A stretch of DNA of 63,196 nt from CAZJKE01 sp964555625 (GTDB lineage Bacteria; Planctomycetota; Phycisphaerae; Phycisphaerales; SM1A02), in assembly GCA_964555625.1 (NCBI GenBank), contig CAZKTE010000003.1:1-63196 (forward strand). The letters are read 5' to 3'. Positions 48,294-57,775 of the stretch are shown here, one piece after another. Both the position numbers and the translations under genes were made by a program. The notes beneath the pieces were generated by a model. It ran no database searches, was not told where the DNA came from, and was given only the letters and a program-made list of their open reading frames with translations. Every line of letters starts with the position of its first letter. Positions within the stretch are counted from its first letter, which is position 1.

Positions 48294-50749
48294 CCCTTGC
48301 GGTTCAGGACGCTGGGACGCAGTCCGGGAATGGCCTTCACCTGATCCTCGGTGAGCACCATGCGCAGACGCATCTGCAGGCGATCGTTGAGCTCGGACTG
48401 CTGGAATCGCAGCCGTTCAATCTCGAGTTCACGCTTCGCATCCGCCTGGCTGAAGAACCCGTTGGCAGGAGCTGCCTGGGACTCGCTGCTGCGCAGATCG
48501 ATCATGCGCTCGCAAATCTCCCAGTAGCTGCTCTGGTAGTCACTGCCGAGACGATCGAGCAGTCCACGCTGGGCGGAGTCGAGCTTTGGGATCTCATTGG
48601 CGGCGCTGAGCATCGTCGAGAGGTCCTTGTCCTCGTCGAAAATTCGAGGGTAGGCCCGCTTGACGAATCGCTTGCGCACCGGCCAGTAGTCCTCCTGTGG
48701 GAGCGCCGAGAGCAGCGCGTCCACGGCGTCCTGGTTGACACGCGCTGCGGTGGCCGCCGCGTCGCGCATCGCCCGAATCGCCTTCGTCCAGCGATCGCGC
48801 ACTGCGCTCATGACGGCACCGGAGTCTCGATCCACCGACGCTTCCTCCATCAGGAAGGTCGCCGTCTGCAGGCGCTCGAGTTGATCCGCCGCCGAAGCGA
48901 GTTCCGCCGCTGGAGCGTCCATCAACTCGTGGTATCCCCGTAGTGCCTCTCGCAGCGTGTGGGTCCCCTCGGCGCTGAGTGACAGCGGCTTCTCAAGCAG
49001 GTAGATCGCGACCAGGTCAATGGTCTGCCCGCTCCTTGACATGCCCCAGGGATCGTTGTCATTGGAATTCGACCGGATGCGGGCTCGATGTCGAGTGAGC
49101 ATATGCAGGTCCGGGTGCTCCGCGTCGAGGCCCAGCGCGTTGGAGAGATCCTCGAAGAACACCGCATCAAGGGCCGCAACCTGCTCCTTTGCCTCCTGCT
49201 CGAGTTCGCGCAGCGCTCGGGCAGCGGCTGCGTTTGAGAGTTCGCCCTCCTCATGCCCCTCCCAGGTGGCGGCCGCCTCATCGCGCACCGCATCCCAGGA
49301 GACGCGGTAGTCGTCGTAGAGGGAGTCGAGCACGGCGGCATCGCCCTCGGCGAGGTTCAGGATCGTCGCCATGCGACGCGTGTGGCCTGCGGGAATCGGT
49401 CCCGAGATCTTGACCTTGCCGGCTGCTGGCACCAGGTCGCCACTCTCGATCGTCACCTCCACCGCGCCGCCGCTGGTAGAACCGCCGATGACGATCGCCT
49501 GCGTCGCCTTCGCCTGCTGCTTGGACTCCTTTGCCTCGTCCAACTCCGCCGTCATCGCCTCGGTCATCAGTGACTCGAGCTGCTGCTTGGTCGAGTCCAC
49601 GAGTCGCTCGCGGGCCTCCTCTGCCTGCTCGATCTGCTCGTCCCACTCGCCACTCTCGTCGCCCTCGAACTGATTGATCGATCGATACTCGCGGGACTTC
49701 TCGAGGTACTCGGCGTACCGCGTAGCGTTTCGCATGGCCTTCTGGCGAAACGATGCGTGGGCCTGTTCAATCAGCGTGCGCTGGTCCTCATCGATGCTGG
49801 CCAAGCCGATGATGACGTCGAACTTCAGATCAAGATCACGGTAGCCACGCACGCTTCGGCGATAGCCGCGGCCCAGGAACTTCCAGGCGAGGTCCTTCGC
49901 GTCGTCCTCGCCGAGCATCCCGTCGAGGGACTTCCAGGTGCGCCAGTTCAACTGGCTCAGGACGTAGGCAGCCTCCTGCAGGGGACGGCTCAGGTCGTCG
50001 GCGCGACGCTTGAGGTCCTCAATCCGCTCCGGGTCAGCGAAGATCATGAACATCTCCTGCTGCTCCATGTCACGAATGCCAAGCTCGTCGATGATGTCGA
50101 GCACCACATACAGCGCCTCCTGCACGCCGTCGAAGATGTCCCGGGCGCCGCGCAGGTACCGCTTCTCGTAGGACTCGAGCATCGCCATGACCTCGGGAGT
50201 CTGCTCGATGCCTTGGGCAATCACCAGCTCGGAGAGGTGCGGCTTCAGGCCGGGATTGAGCTCGCCGACCATTGGCAGCGCTATGAGCCTGTAGGCGTCA
50301 AGCTGCCGAGTCAGACGCAGCCTCGCGAGCATGCGCTGCTGCTGCTCATCGAGCATGCCCGAAAGGTCGTCGAAGAAGGAGCCGTCGGCGCCGCCGATGC
50401 GGTCCATTGCCTTGAGCCCAAGAGCAATCATGCGATCGATCTCGTCGCGATCTGGAATGTCGAATTCCATGATTCCGATGCGGTCCGCAAGGGCGGTCAC
50501 TGCGTCGACAAATGGTGCAACATCCCGCTCGCGTACCCGGGCGTAGCGCTCCAGATAGCGATCGTACGCCGACAGCAAGGCCTCTCGCTGCGGGGGCGTC
50601 AACTCCAGCAGTTCGGCAGTGCGCTCGATCTCCCGCACGCGCATTGGATCGGGCAGCGCAGGCATCGCCTGAGCATGCGCCGCAGGTGGCTGTACCCACA
50701 GCGCGCACGCGAGGGCGATGAGGATCCTGATGAGTCGCAGGCAACACAT
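48290..50749 (-). CDS. Exported all-helical protein of unknown function
   Basis: 819 residues from the ATG at 50749, which gives a signal peptide (MCCLRLIRILIALACALWVQ, then PPAAHAQA). The remainder is almost wholly helical and charged, with repeated motifs resembling LTxxQ-type spacing (LTPPQREALLSAYDRYLER; LTEDQVKAI near the end; LDEQQQRMLARLRL). A glutamine-rich segment KESKQQAKATQ precedes a short beta stretch (IVIGGSTSGGAVEVTIESGD). It may be a periplasmic scaffold or stress-type protein; no family can be named. The stop shares CTAG with the gene on the other strand. Confidence 0.75.
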   Translation of the reverse strand: MCCLRLIRILIALACALWVQPPAAHAQAMPALPDPMRVREIERTAELLELTPPQREALLSAYDRYLERYARVRERDVAPFVDAVTALADRIGIMEFDIPDRDEIDRMIALGLKAMDRIGGADGSFFDDLSGMLDEQQQRMLARLRLTRQLDAYRLIALPMVGELNPGLKPHLSELVIAQGIEQTPEVMAMLESYEKRYLRGARDIFDGVQEALYVVLDIIDELGIRDMEQQEMFMIFADPERIEDLKRRADDLSRPLQEAAYVLSQLNWRTWKSLDGMLGEDDAKDLAWKFLGRGYRRSVRGYRDLDLKFDVIIGLASIDEDQRTLIEQAHASFRQKAMRNATRYAEYLEKSREYRSINQFEGDESGEWDEQIEQAEEARERLVDSTKQQLESLMTEAMTAELDEAKESKQQAKATQAIVIGGSTSGGAVEVTIESGDLVPAAGKVKISGPIPAGHTRRMATILNLAEGDAAVLDSLYDDYRVSWDAVRDEAAATWEGHEEGELSNAAAARALRELEQEAKEQVAALDAVFFEDLSNALGLDAEHPDLHMLTRHRARIRSNSNDNDPWGMSRSGQTIDLVAIYLLEKPLSLSAEGTHTLREALRGYHELMDAPAAELASAADQLERLQTATFLMEEASVDRDSGAVMSAVRDRWTKAIRAMRDAAATAARVNQDAVDALLSALPQEDYWPVRKRFVKRAYPRIFDEDKDLSTMLSAANEIPKLDSAQRGLLDRLGSDYQSSYWEICERMIDLRSSESQAAPANGFFSQADAKRELEIERLRFQQSELNDRLQMRLRMVLTEDQVKAIPGLRPSVLNRKG

Positions 50750-50797
50750 CGGTATTCCATGGTAGTAGCGGTGGGAGCAGCACGAACAGTGTGGGCC

Positions 50798-50835
50798 AAA
50801 AAGGCAACAGCGGGCCCTCGTGGGCCCGCTGTTGC
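50798..50835 (-). terminator. Rho-independent terminator of the B12-binding-like gene
   Basis: Perfect 14-base arms (50804-50817 and 50822-50835; GCAACAGCGGGCCC and its complement) around a four-base loop, followed on the minus strand by C and five Ts (50802-50798). It lies 23 bases after the stop at 50859. Confidence 0.9.
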
Positions 50836-50858
50836 GAAAGTTCGCTGGCGAAGTGTGC

Positions 50859-51563
50859 TCAGGCCGCGCGGCTCTGCCGCACGTTCCGGCCAACCGTACG
50901 CTGGTCGGCACTCGCCCGGCGCTCGGGCTCCTCGACCATGCGCGTGATAATCTCGCTGGGCGTAGATCCCCAGAGATCTGCGCCGATCTCCTCGGCAAGC
51001 CCTTCAACACGGTTGAAGATGCCGCCACCTACGACCACCTGCAGGTTTGGGACCGCGCCAATCTCCGAAATCGTATCGATGATGCCGCGCACGTGCGGGG
51101 CATCGGCAGCCGACGACGAGAAGAGCATCAGTACGTCTGGCTTGCGATCCTGCACTTCAGCGAGAATCTCATCTGCAGCAACGCCGCCACCACCGAATCG
51201 CACCGTGAAGCCGTCGGCCTCGCAGAGATCGGCGACGATCTGGGCCGCAAGGTCATCGGCCTCGCTGGGGCCACAGAAGAGCAACACCGAGCGATCGCGC
51301 GATGCGCCCTGCTGGTATCCAGCCTGTACCTGGTCCACGAGGCTGCGCAGGAGTCGCGTGGCGTAGTGGTGTGCCAGCGTCGTGAGCTGGTCCTGCCGGA
51401 AGAGCGTCGTGATCGAATCGAGTACCGGCCAGAAGCCGTCTCGCGCCACGTCCTCGGCGGTCCAGCCATCGCCTATTGCCTCGGCGATCACCGCGCGGGC
51501 TGAGGGTCGGTCTCCCGTGATCAGGAGCGGAAAGAGCCGTTCATTGAAAGTGTCGTTGTTCAC
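50859..51563 (-). CDS. Degenerate cobalamin-binding-domain protein
   Basis: About 234 residues from a GTG at 51563, preceded by AGGGG; an ATG at 51596 is an alternative. The N-terminal helical B12-binding_2-like cap (NERLFPLLITGDRPSARAVI to LAHHYATRLLRSLVDQV) is followed by a Rossmann-type B12-binding domain (SVLLFCGPSEADDLAAQIVA, then PDVLMLFSSSAAD and LQVVVGGGIF). The DxHxxG motif carrying the lower-ligand His is replaced by CGPSEAD, so binding through His is not expected. Similar domains without the His act as regulators (PpaA/AerR type), but here no DNA-binding domain is seen. Confidence 0.75.
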   Translation of the reverse strand: MNNDTFNERLFPLLITGDRPSARAVIAEAIGDGWTAEDVARDGFWPVLDSITTLFRQDQLTTLAHHYATRLLRSLVDQVQAGYQQGASRDRSVLLFCGPSEADDLAAQIVADLCEADGFTVRFGGGGVAADEILAEVQDRKPDVLMLFSSSAADAPHVRGIIDTISEIGAVPNLQVVVGGGIFNRVEGLAEEIGADLWGSTPSEIITRMVEEPERRASADQRTVGRNVRQSRAA

Positions 51564-51779
51564 CGCGAACCCCTGTCTTGTGCCTGTACCCCACATCCAC
51601 GGGGCGTTTCTGAGAAGCCTGGCTTGGCCCGGACCATCGACGCCGATGGAATATGACCGTGCCGCGGGAGATAATCGATCCGCTGCTCCTGCGCGCTCGA
51701 CAAATGCCCACGCTGCGTACTTCGTTGCGCATATCGGACGCAGGGATCCCCCTGCAGGGCCCGGAAGGGTCTCTGCCGC

Positions 51780-54700
51780 CTAGCAGTCGCCCCAGGCCGC
51801 GATGACCGCCAGGATGTCCGAAACGTCCACGACGCCGTCCCCGGTGGGATCGCAGCCCTGTCCGCCCCAGTCGGCGATGATCGCAAGCAGGTCGGACACG
51901 TCGACCACGCCGTCACCGGTGCAGTCGGCAACGCATCCACCGCCGCCGCCTGCGGCCCACGTCAGGACGATGGAGAGAATCTCCTCGCGTGCATCGCCAT
52001 CAACGGCCGCTAGGGGGAATCCCAGGAAGATCGCTCCCCCACCTTCATCGGCGAGCTTCGAGGTAGCCGCGTCGCCCTCGTTCCCCAAGAACGCCAATTC
52101 GCCACCGCCGCCTGGCGTGACCCGGTCGCTCCAGTTGTAGAAGGGGAAGTTGAGGGTGATCGAGCCGATGTCTCCGAAAAGTTCGCCTTGCCCAGTCACG
52201 CTGTCTTGGCCTACGTCGCTGTCGAAGTCACCGATGCCCAGGTACGCCTGGCCGAAGGAAGTGAGTCCGCGGTCCCACAGGTAGTCCTGGCTCGAGAGCA
52301 GCAGCCGTCCGCCGCCGTCGATGTAGGCGCTCAGCGCAGCCTCGCCGCTGGATCCGGGCCCTGCGGCGCCACCAAACTCGTCGCCGGTGAACCAGACGAC
52401 CAGCGGGTAGGAGGACAACTTCGCCGCCGACGGCTCGTTGTCACTATTGGCGGTGTCCCAGAGGTCCCAGAGGACGCCGAGGTTCTCAAGGGAGTCCGTG
52501 AAGATCGACCGCACGTCGGGGCTGTTGTCGTCATCGTCGACCAGCAGGATCGTCATCGCATTCGAGGTGTGGAATGTCCACCAGGACGACCAGTCGCCAT
52601 CGCCGCAGTGATTGGATGCCGCAGCGCGCCACCAGTAGGAGGTGTCCACGTCGAGGTTCATCTCGACCTGGTACTCCAGGCCTTCGATGCCCGACTCGTC
52701 GATCAGGACGCCCCCGCTGCCGCTGCTCGTGGAGATCTGGACGCGGTAGGTGATCGCGCCGTCGGCATCGCGCCACATGAGCGTCGGCCGCAGCGGCGCA
52801 TCGACTGCGCCGTTGGCGGGCGACTCGAGTTCCACCTGCTCCGGCGACTCGCTGGAGACTCCGATCGCCGCCGGCGCCGATCGGGTCATGTCCGGGGCAA
52901 TCCCGACGACCTGGAAGTCGTACTGGCCATCGTCACCCATGGGCGGGCCGACGATGGTCATGGTCACGGTCTGTGGCGGGATGACGGGATTGGCTGAGAA
53001 TGACGCGGTGAGCCCCTGCGGCAGCCCGTCGGCCAGCATCGTCACGGGCAGGTCGTACCCGAGGATCTGGCCGACCTCCACCTGGTAGTCCACCGATCCG
53101 GGCAGGCACAGGGATTGCATGGGCGGATCCACCGACAGGGAGAATCCCGGCTCCACGGCGCAGTTGTAACAGACGACGGCGAAGTCCTGGTCGATGGAGT
53201 CGCCGCTGTTTGGCACGCCGTCGGAGTTGAGATTGGTGGCCTCAACCCTAATCGTGACCACCTGCGGCGGCGTCGGTCCAAGGAAGATGCCCTCGGTGTT
53301 GTTTCGATTGTCCGCGCTGCCGCCGGTCGTCGACCAGCCGCTCGTGGAGAAGTTGTTGCCCCGGAACTGGCCCAGGGAGGTGTCGGCGACCAGGTCCAGG
53401 TCGTTGTTCCACGCCGGGCTGGAGCCGCCGAGGCCGTGCCCGGGCGCGTCAGTCCAAGCGAGCATGATCTTCATGGGCTGACTTGGATCAAGCGGCGAAA
53501 CGGTCGTCGTCCACACCTGGCCAGTAGCGTCCAGGACTACCGGGGCGTCGAAGTAGCGGACGCCGTCGGGATCCGCCTCCAGCACGGATGGCAGGTACAT
53601 GCGGCCCCATCCCTGCTTGGAGTCGAAGGGGTGCCCGAGGGTGTTGCCATCGGCGTCGTCGTTGCCGGCCAGGTCGCGGGCCGCGGCGGTGAACGCCGCC
53701 TTGATCATCGCCGGGGTCGGGTCGCTGCCCTCGAGCAGGCGGTAGTGCTCGACGAAGAGCGCCGCGCCGCCGGCCACCTGCGGACAGGCCATGCTGGTGC
53801 CACACATCAGGCCATAGCTACCTGGGACCGTCGACTCCACCCGGCAGCCCGGCGCAACCATGTGGGGAATCGTGCGTCCATCAAGACAGGGCCCGTGGGC
53901 AGAGTTGCTTGAGATGTCGTCGATGTCAGGGTCCTGGCTGCCGCTGGAGGTCCGCATGTTCGTGCAGCCGATCGTGAAAATGTTCTTGGCCTCATCCGGC
54001 GTCCCCTGGGAACTGGTGCCGCCGTTGCCGTTCATGATGGCCAGCACGTAGGAGACACTCTGGTCACCTGCCAGGTCCGGGTCTGCGTCCCGCACGCCGA
54101 TATCGACCTCCATCGTGTCGATGTCGTAGCCCAAGGGCGAGCCGGAGGGGCCCCAGCTGTTGCTCGAGGCGACGGCGCCGTTGCGGCTCGACTCGGTCAT
54201 CAACTGCAGCATGCCTCCTGGATCACTGAAGACGGGGGAGTAGACCTGCTCGATGAGCGTCGCGCCCGGCGCCACACCGAGTCCCCGGAGAAATCCCCCA
54301 CCGTCTGTCAATCCCGACACCCCTGTGGCAGCGACGATCCCGGCGGTGTGCGTCCCGTGGCTTGAGCTCGCGCTGCCGCCGCAACTCTCCCCGGTGCACG
54401 AGGCAAACTGCCCGAGGAGGTCAGTGTGTCCCTGGTCGCTTCCGCCATCGACGATCGCGATGATGACGTCGCCACCGTCGATGCCGACTTCAGTCAGCCA
54501 ATCCCGGTAGCCGGGGTAGGCCATGTTTCCCGCGTCGACGTTGCCGGCGTTTACCTGGCAACTCATCTCGCTTCTGAGCCCGCCGTCAAGCGGCCGCGGC
54601 TGGATCGTGTAGATCCCCGCGATCGTCGAGAGACTCTGGAAGGCGCTGCCGGGAACCATGAAGCTGGCGACCTCGAAGCGATCATCGAGGACTCGCCGCT

Positions 54701-55220
54701 GGATCCGCGTGGCGCCGGCGGCGGCCATGTCATTGAGCGCCTTGCCAGTGTCCGCTGCGCGGCAGAGCAGCGCCCGGGCCTCGATGACGCCGTCGTCGAG
54801 TGCGCGCCAGCGCGGGAGGACCCGGTAGCCGTTGAGGAAGTCTCCGCTCCATCGCACGTGCGATGCGCCCCGCAGCGTGTCAACGGCCGCAGCGTCGCTC
54901 CAGGCGATGTAGGCGAAGGGGTGGATGTACTGGACGGGCTCGATTCCGCGGTCGCGCAGATCCTCGAGCCAGTGCTCGCGGATGGGACCGTCGAACTGCA
55001 CGATGCGCAGGTCCGGACCCAGATCGCCGGCCACGGACCACACTGGATCAACCAGCGGAACGGCCTTGAGCGGATCGAAGGTCCGCTCGCCAAGCGTCAG
55101 GCGAAAGTCCACCGACGGGCGCGGCGCGTGGAAGGAAGGGCGGCCGAGCGGGGCCGCCGCAGGCAGCGCGGCCACGAGGGTCGCGATGGCGAATGTTGCC
55201 AGGATGTTGCCTCTGCGCAT
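51780..55220 (-). CDS. Secreted subtilisin-like serine protease with dockerin repeats
   Basis: 1,146 residues. Signal peptide MRRGNILATFAIATLVAALP. After a propeptide-like region, the S8 domain shows Asp258 (IIAIVDGGSD), His288 (SSSHGTHTAGIVAA), Asn354 (ASSNSWG) and Ser476 (MCGTSMACPQVAGG). Then come a P/proprotein-like beta domain, a fibronectin-like part (VDTSYWWRAAASNHCGDGDW), a flavodoxin-like or GATase-like stretch (MTILLVDDDDNSPDVRSIF to YIDGGGRLLLSSQDYLWD), and two dockerin units (CTGDGVVDVSDLLAIIADWG and PTGDGVVDVSDILAVIAAWG). It probably digests extracellular protein; the dockerin part may sort it to the surface. Confidence 0.88.
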   Translation of the reverse strand: MRRGNILATFAIATLVAALPAAAPLGRPSFHAPRPSVDFRLTLGERTFDPLKAVPLVDPVWSVAGDLGPDLRIVQFDGPIREHWLEDLRDRGIEPVQYIHPFAYIAWSDAAAVDTLRGASHVRWSGDFLNGYRVLPRWRALDDGVIEARALLCRAADTGKALNDMAAAGATRIQRRVLDDRFEVASFMVPGSAFQSLSTIAGIYTIQPRPLDGGLRSEMSCQVNAGNVDAGNMAYPGYRDWLTEVGIDGGDVIIAIVDGGSDQGHTDLLGQFASCTGESCGGSASSSHGTHTAGIVAATGVSGLTDGGGFLRGLGVAPGATLIEQVYSPVFSDPGGMLQLMTESSRNGAVASSNSWGPSGSPLGYDIDTMEVDIGVRDADPDLAGDQSVSYVLAIMNGNGGTSSQGTPDEAKNIFTIGCTNMRTSSGSQDPDIDDISSNSAHGPCLDGRTIPHMVAPGCRVESTVPGSYGLMCGTSMACPQVAGGAALFVEHYRLLEGSDPTPAMIKAAFTAAARDLAGNDDADGNTLGHPFDSKQGWGRMYLPSVLEADPDGVRYFDAPVVLDATGQVWTTTVSPLDPSQPMKIMLAWTDAPGHGLGGSSPAWNNDLDLVADTSLGQFRGNNFSTSGWSTTGGSADNRNNTEGIFLGPTPPQVVTIRVEATNLNSDGVPNSGDSIDQDFAVVCYNCAVEPGFSLSVDPPMQSLCLPGSVDYQVEVGQILGYDLPVTMLADGLPQGLTASFSANPVIPPQTVTMTIVGPPMGDDGQYDFQVVGIAPDMTRSAPAAIGVSSESPEQVELESPANGAVDAPLRPTLMWRDADGAITYRVQISTSSGSGGVLIDESGIEGLEYQVEMNLDVDTSYWWRAAASNHCGDGDWSSWWTFHTSNAMTILLVDDDDNSPDVRSIFTDSLENLGVLWDLWDTANSDNEPSAAKLSSYPLVVWFTGDEFGGAAGPGSSGEAALSAYIDGGGRLLLSSQDYLWDRGLTSFGQAYLGIGDFDSDVGQDSVTGQGELFGDIGSITLNFPFYNWSDRVTPGGGGELAFLGNEGDAATSKLADEGGGAIFLGFPLAAVDGDAREEILSIVLTWAAGGGGGCVADCTGDGVVDVSDLLAIIADWGGQGCDPTGDGVVDVSDILAVIAAWGDC

Positions 55221-55359
55221 GCGGGGACGTCCCTTGGGCCGGAGGCGCCCTCAACTCCAACCTACAGCCTGTACGGGGTACCGCCTACGGTGGTTGCCTC
55301 TGAGGGCCCCTGGGGGTCGCCCTGTGCGGGTTGGGAGGGTCCTGCAGCAGCCCTGGTGG

Positions 55360-56781
55360 TCAGAATTCGCAACTGCGAGGCGTCCGCGGGAACGGGATGA
55401 CATCGCGGATATTGGTCATCCCAGTGGCGTACTGGATGGTTCGCTCGAACCCCAGGCCGAACCCGGCGTGCGGCACGGTCCCGTAGCGGCGCAGATCGCG
55501 GTACCACCAGTAGTGCGACGGGTCGAGCCCGCACTCCACGATGCGTCGATCAAGCACATCCAGGCGCTCCTCGCGCTGGGAGCCGCCGATGATCTCGCCG
55601 ATCCCCGGGGCGAGCACGTCCATCGCCGCCACCGTTCGTTCATCTTCGTTGAGTCGCATGTAGAAGGCCTTGAGGTCCTTGGGATAGTTCATCAGGACCA
55701 CCGGCCGGCCCACGTGCGTCTCGGTGAGCCATCGCTCGTGCTCGCTCTGGAGGTCGACCCCCCATTCCACGTCGTACTCGAAGGACGCTCCGCTGCCCTT
55801 GAGCGCACTGATGGCATCGCCGTACTCCATGCGCTCGAAGCTCGCCGAGACGAACGCCTCGACGCGCTCGATGCATCCCTCGTCGATGCGGTCGGCGAAG
55901 AATGCCATGTCATCGCCGCGCTCCGAGAGCAGGTCCGTGAGTATCGACTTGAGGAAGTCCTCGGCAAGATCCGCGTCGTCGGAGAGATCCGCGAAGGCGA
56001 TCTCCGGCTCGATCATCCAGAACTCCGCGAGGTGCCGCGAGGTATTCGAGTTCTCCGCACGGAACGTCGGGCCGAACGTGTAGACCTTGCTCAGCGCGCA
56101 GCAGTAGGACTCGACGTTGATCTGCCCGGACACCGTCAGAAAGGTCTCGCGCCCGAAGAAGTCCTGGTCGAAGTCGACGTCGCCGTCATCGGTGCGCGGC
56201 GCGTTGACCGCGTCCAGCGTCGACACGCGGAACATCTCGCCTGCGCCCTCACAGTCGCTGGCCGTAACGATGGGCGTGTGTACCCAGAGGAACCCGTTGC
56301 TCGTGAAGTAGCGATGGATCGATTGCGCAAGGCAGTCTCGGACACGCGCCACTGCGCCGAACGTGTTGGTGCGCGGCCGCAGGTGCGCCACTGTGCGCAG
56401 GTACTCGAATGTGTGGCGCTTGGAGGACGCCGGGTAGGTGTCCGGGTCCTCGACGTCGCCAACCACCTTGATCTCGTCGGCGTGCATCTCGCACGCCTGG
56501 CCCGCCCCCTGGGACGCGACGATCGTGCCCTTGACCTCGATCGAGCAGCCGGTCGTCAGGTGCATGACCTCCGCCTCGTAGTTGGGCAAGGCCGCCTCCG
56601 CCACGACCTGCAGCAGGTCGAAGCAGGAGCCATCGCTGAGGTGTATGAAGGACAGGCCCGCCTTGGAGTCGCGCCTCGAGCGGACCCATCCGCGAACCGT
56701 CAGCGCGCAGCCGATCGACGTCGCTCCCGGCAGCGGGTCGAGAATCGAGGAGATCGGTGTGCATCCAGGGTCGTATGCCAT
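55360..56781 (-). CDS. asnS: Asparagine--tRNA ligase
   Basis: 473 residues, full length. N-terminal OB-fold anticodon-binding domain (LTVRGWVRSRRDSKAGLSFI) and class II catalytic core: FLTVSGQINVESYCCALSKV, TFGPTFRAENSNTSRHLAEF (motif 2) and GFGLGFERTIQYATGMTNIR (motif 3). Charges tRNA-Asn in the cytoplasm. A promoter-like TTGCCT with a 16-base spacer and TGATAC precedes the ATG on the minus strand. Confidence 0.95.
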   Translation of the reverse strand: MAYDPGCTPISSILDPLPGATSIGCALTVRGWVRSRRDSKAGLSFIHLSDGSCFDLLQVVAEAALPNYEAEVMHLTTGCSIEVKGTIVASQGAGQACEMHADEIKVVGDVEDPDTYPASSKRHTFEYLRTVAHLRPRTNTFGAVARVRDCLAQSIHRYFTSNGFLWVHTPIVTASDCEGAGEMFRVSTLDAVNAPRTDDGDVDFDQDFFGRETFLTVSGQINVESYCCALSKVYTFGPTFRAENSNTSRHLAEFWMIEPEIAFADLSDDADLAEDFLKSILTDLLSERGDDMAFFADRIDEGCIERVEAFVSASFERMEYGDAISALKGSGASFEYDVEWGVDLQSEHERWLTETHVGRPVVLMNYPKDLKAFYMRLNEDERTVAAMDVLAPGIGEIIGGSQREERLDVLDRRIVECGLDPSHYWWYRDLRRYGTVPHAGFGLGFERTIQYATGMTNIRDVIPFPRTPRSCEF

Positions 56782-56947
56782 GGTCGGCGACGGGGAGTAT
56801 CACGCCCGCACGCGCCGCAGGCAAGGCGGCCGCGGCCCAGTCACCTGCCAAGTCGGCAGGTCCGAGGTCAACCGCAGGCGGCTCGGCAGCCGCCGGAGGT
56901 GAGATGGAGGCCCGATTGCGGCATGGTTCTTGCAACTGGTAGGTGGC

Positions 56948-57484
56948 ATGGCCATGCCCTCAGACAGGTTTCGCGACGCCGCTGGCGGTCGTCTCAACCT
57001 CCTGCTGACCTTTGGCGGGTGGCGGGACGAGCCGGCGGTGCGCCAATTGCCCACGCTGTTGTCGCCCATGGGAATCGCCAGCATGACCGCAGACAGCGGT
57101 GAAGAGGCCGCGGTGATGATCCAAGAGCATGTCGTGCACGTGGCGGTGGTCGACATGGCCCTGCCATTGCGACGCGGCGGGGAGGGCCCTGCGGGGGGCG
57201 AGCGGATCCTGCAGGTCCTGCGTCGCATCCACGAACCACCCCCCACGATCGTCCTGCGGGCCCGCCAGGCCTCCCAGCGTGAACATGCGCGGGGACTGGC
57301 ACGCTCCTTGCAGGAGGGAGCCTTTACAGTAGTAGACCGCCCGGTGCGGTTGGAGATGTTGTTGGATGCCCTGCGGCGCGTAGTTGCGCGTCATTACGCC
57401 GACCGCTGGCCGCGGGCAGAGGAAGCACTTGCACGCTCGCGATGGAACATCGCGGCCAAAAAGGAAGAGGAGAAGCGGACATGA
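56948..57484 (+). CDS. Receiver-domain-like protein coupled to groES
   Basis: 178 residues from the ATG at 56948. Alternating strands and helices fit a CheY-like fold (LLLTFGGWRDEPAVRQ, then VAVVDMALPLRRGG with the probable phospho-acceptor Asp). The usual Thr/Ser and Lys positions are replaced (IVLRARQ and VVDRPVR), so it is probably a degenerate receiver. A C-terminal basic helix ends AAKKEEEKRT. Its stop overlaps groES as ATGA, and the groES ribosome site AGGAGAAG lies inside it, so it heads the chaperonin transcript. Confidence 0.7.
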   Translation: MAMPSDRFRDAAGGRLNLLLTFGGWRDEPAVRQLPTLLSPMGIASMTADSGEEAAVMIQEHVVHVAVVDMALPLRRGGEGPAGGERILQVLRRIHEPPPTIVLRARQASQREHARGLARSLQEGAFTVVDRPVRLEMLLDALRRVVARHYADRWPRAEEALARSRWNIAAKKEEEKRT

Positions 57485-57771
57485 ATGTCAGGCCACTGGG
57501 GGACAAGGTGCTGGTTCAGCGAGCGGACGCCGATGAGACCACCGAGGCGGGCATCATCCTGCCCGAGTCGGCCAAGGACAAGCCCCGCGAGGGCACCATT
57601 ATCTGCGTCGGTGACGGCCGGCTCAATCACGACACCGGTGATCGCGAGCCATTCACGGTCGCCACAGGTGATCGCGTGCTCTTCACGTCGTACGCAGGTA
57701 CGGAGGTGAAGATCGACGACACCGACTACATCATCATGACCGAGGAGGACATCCTCGGGATCGTGGAGTAG
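57481..57771 (+). CDS. groES: Co-chaperonin GroES
   Basis: 96 residues, the usual length. MNVRPLGDKVLVQR, then the mobile loop region ADETTEAGIILPESAKDKPR, GTIICVGDGR, GDRVLFTSYAGTEVKIDD and the closing YIIMTEEDILGIVE. Caps the GroEL ring. AGGAGAAG lies just before the ATG, which overlaps the previous stop. No CIRCE element was seen upstream. Confidence 0.96.
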   Translation: MNVRPLGDKVLVQRADADETTEAGIILPESAKDKPREGTIICVGDGRLNHDTGDREPFTVATGDRVLFTSYAGTEVKIDDTDYIIMTEEDILGIVE

Positions 57772-57775
57772 ATCA

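Noticed and set aside
56782..57480. CIRCE (HrcA) operator for groES-groEL
   Set aside because: No TTAGCACTC/GAGTGCTAA dyad or near match was found before the receiver gene or groES.
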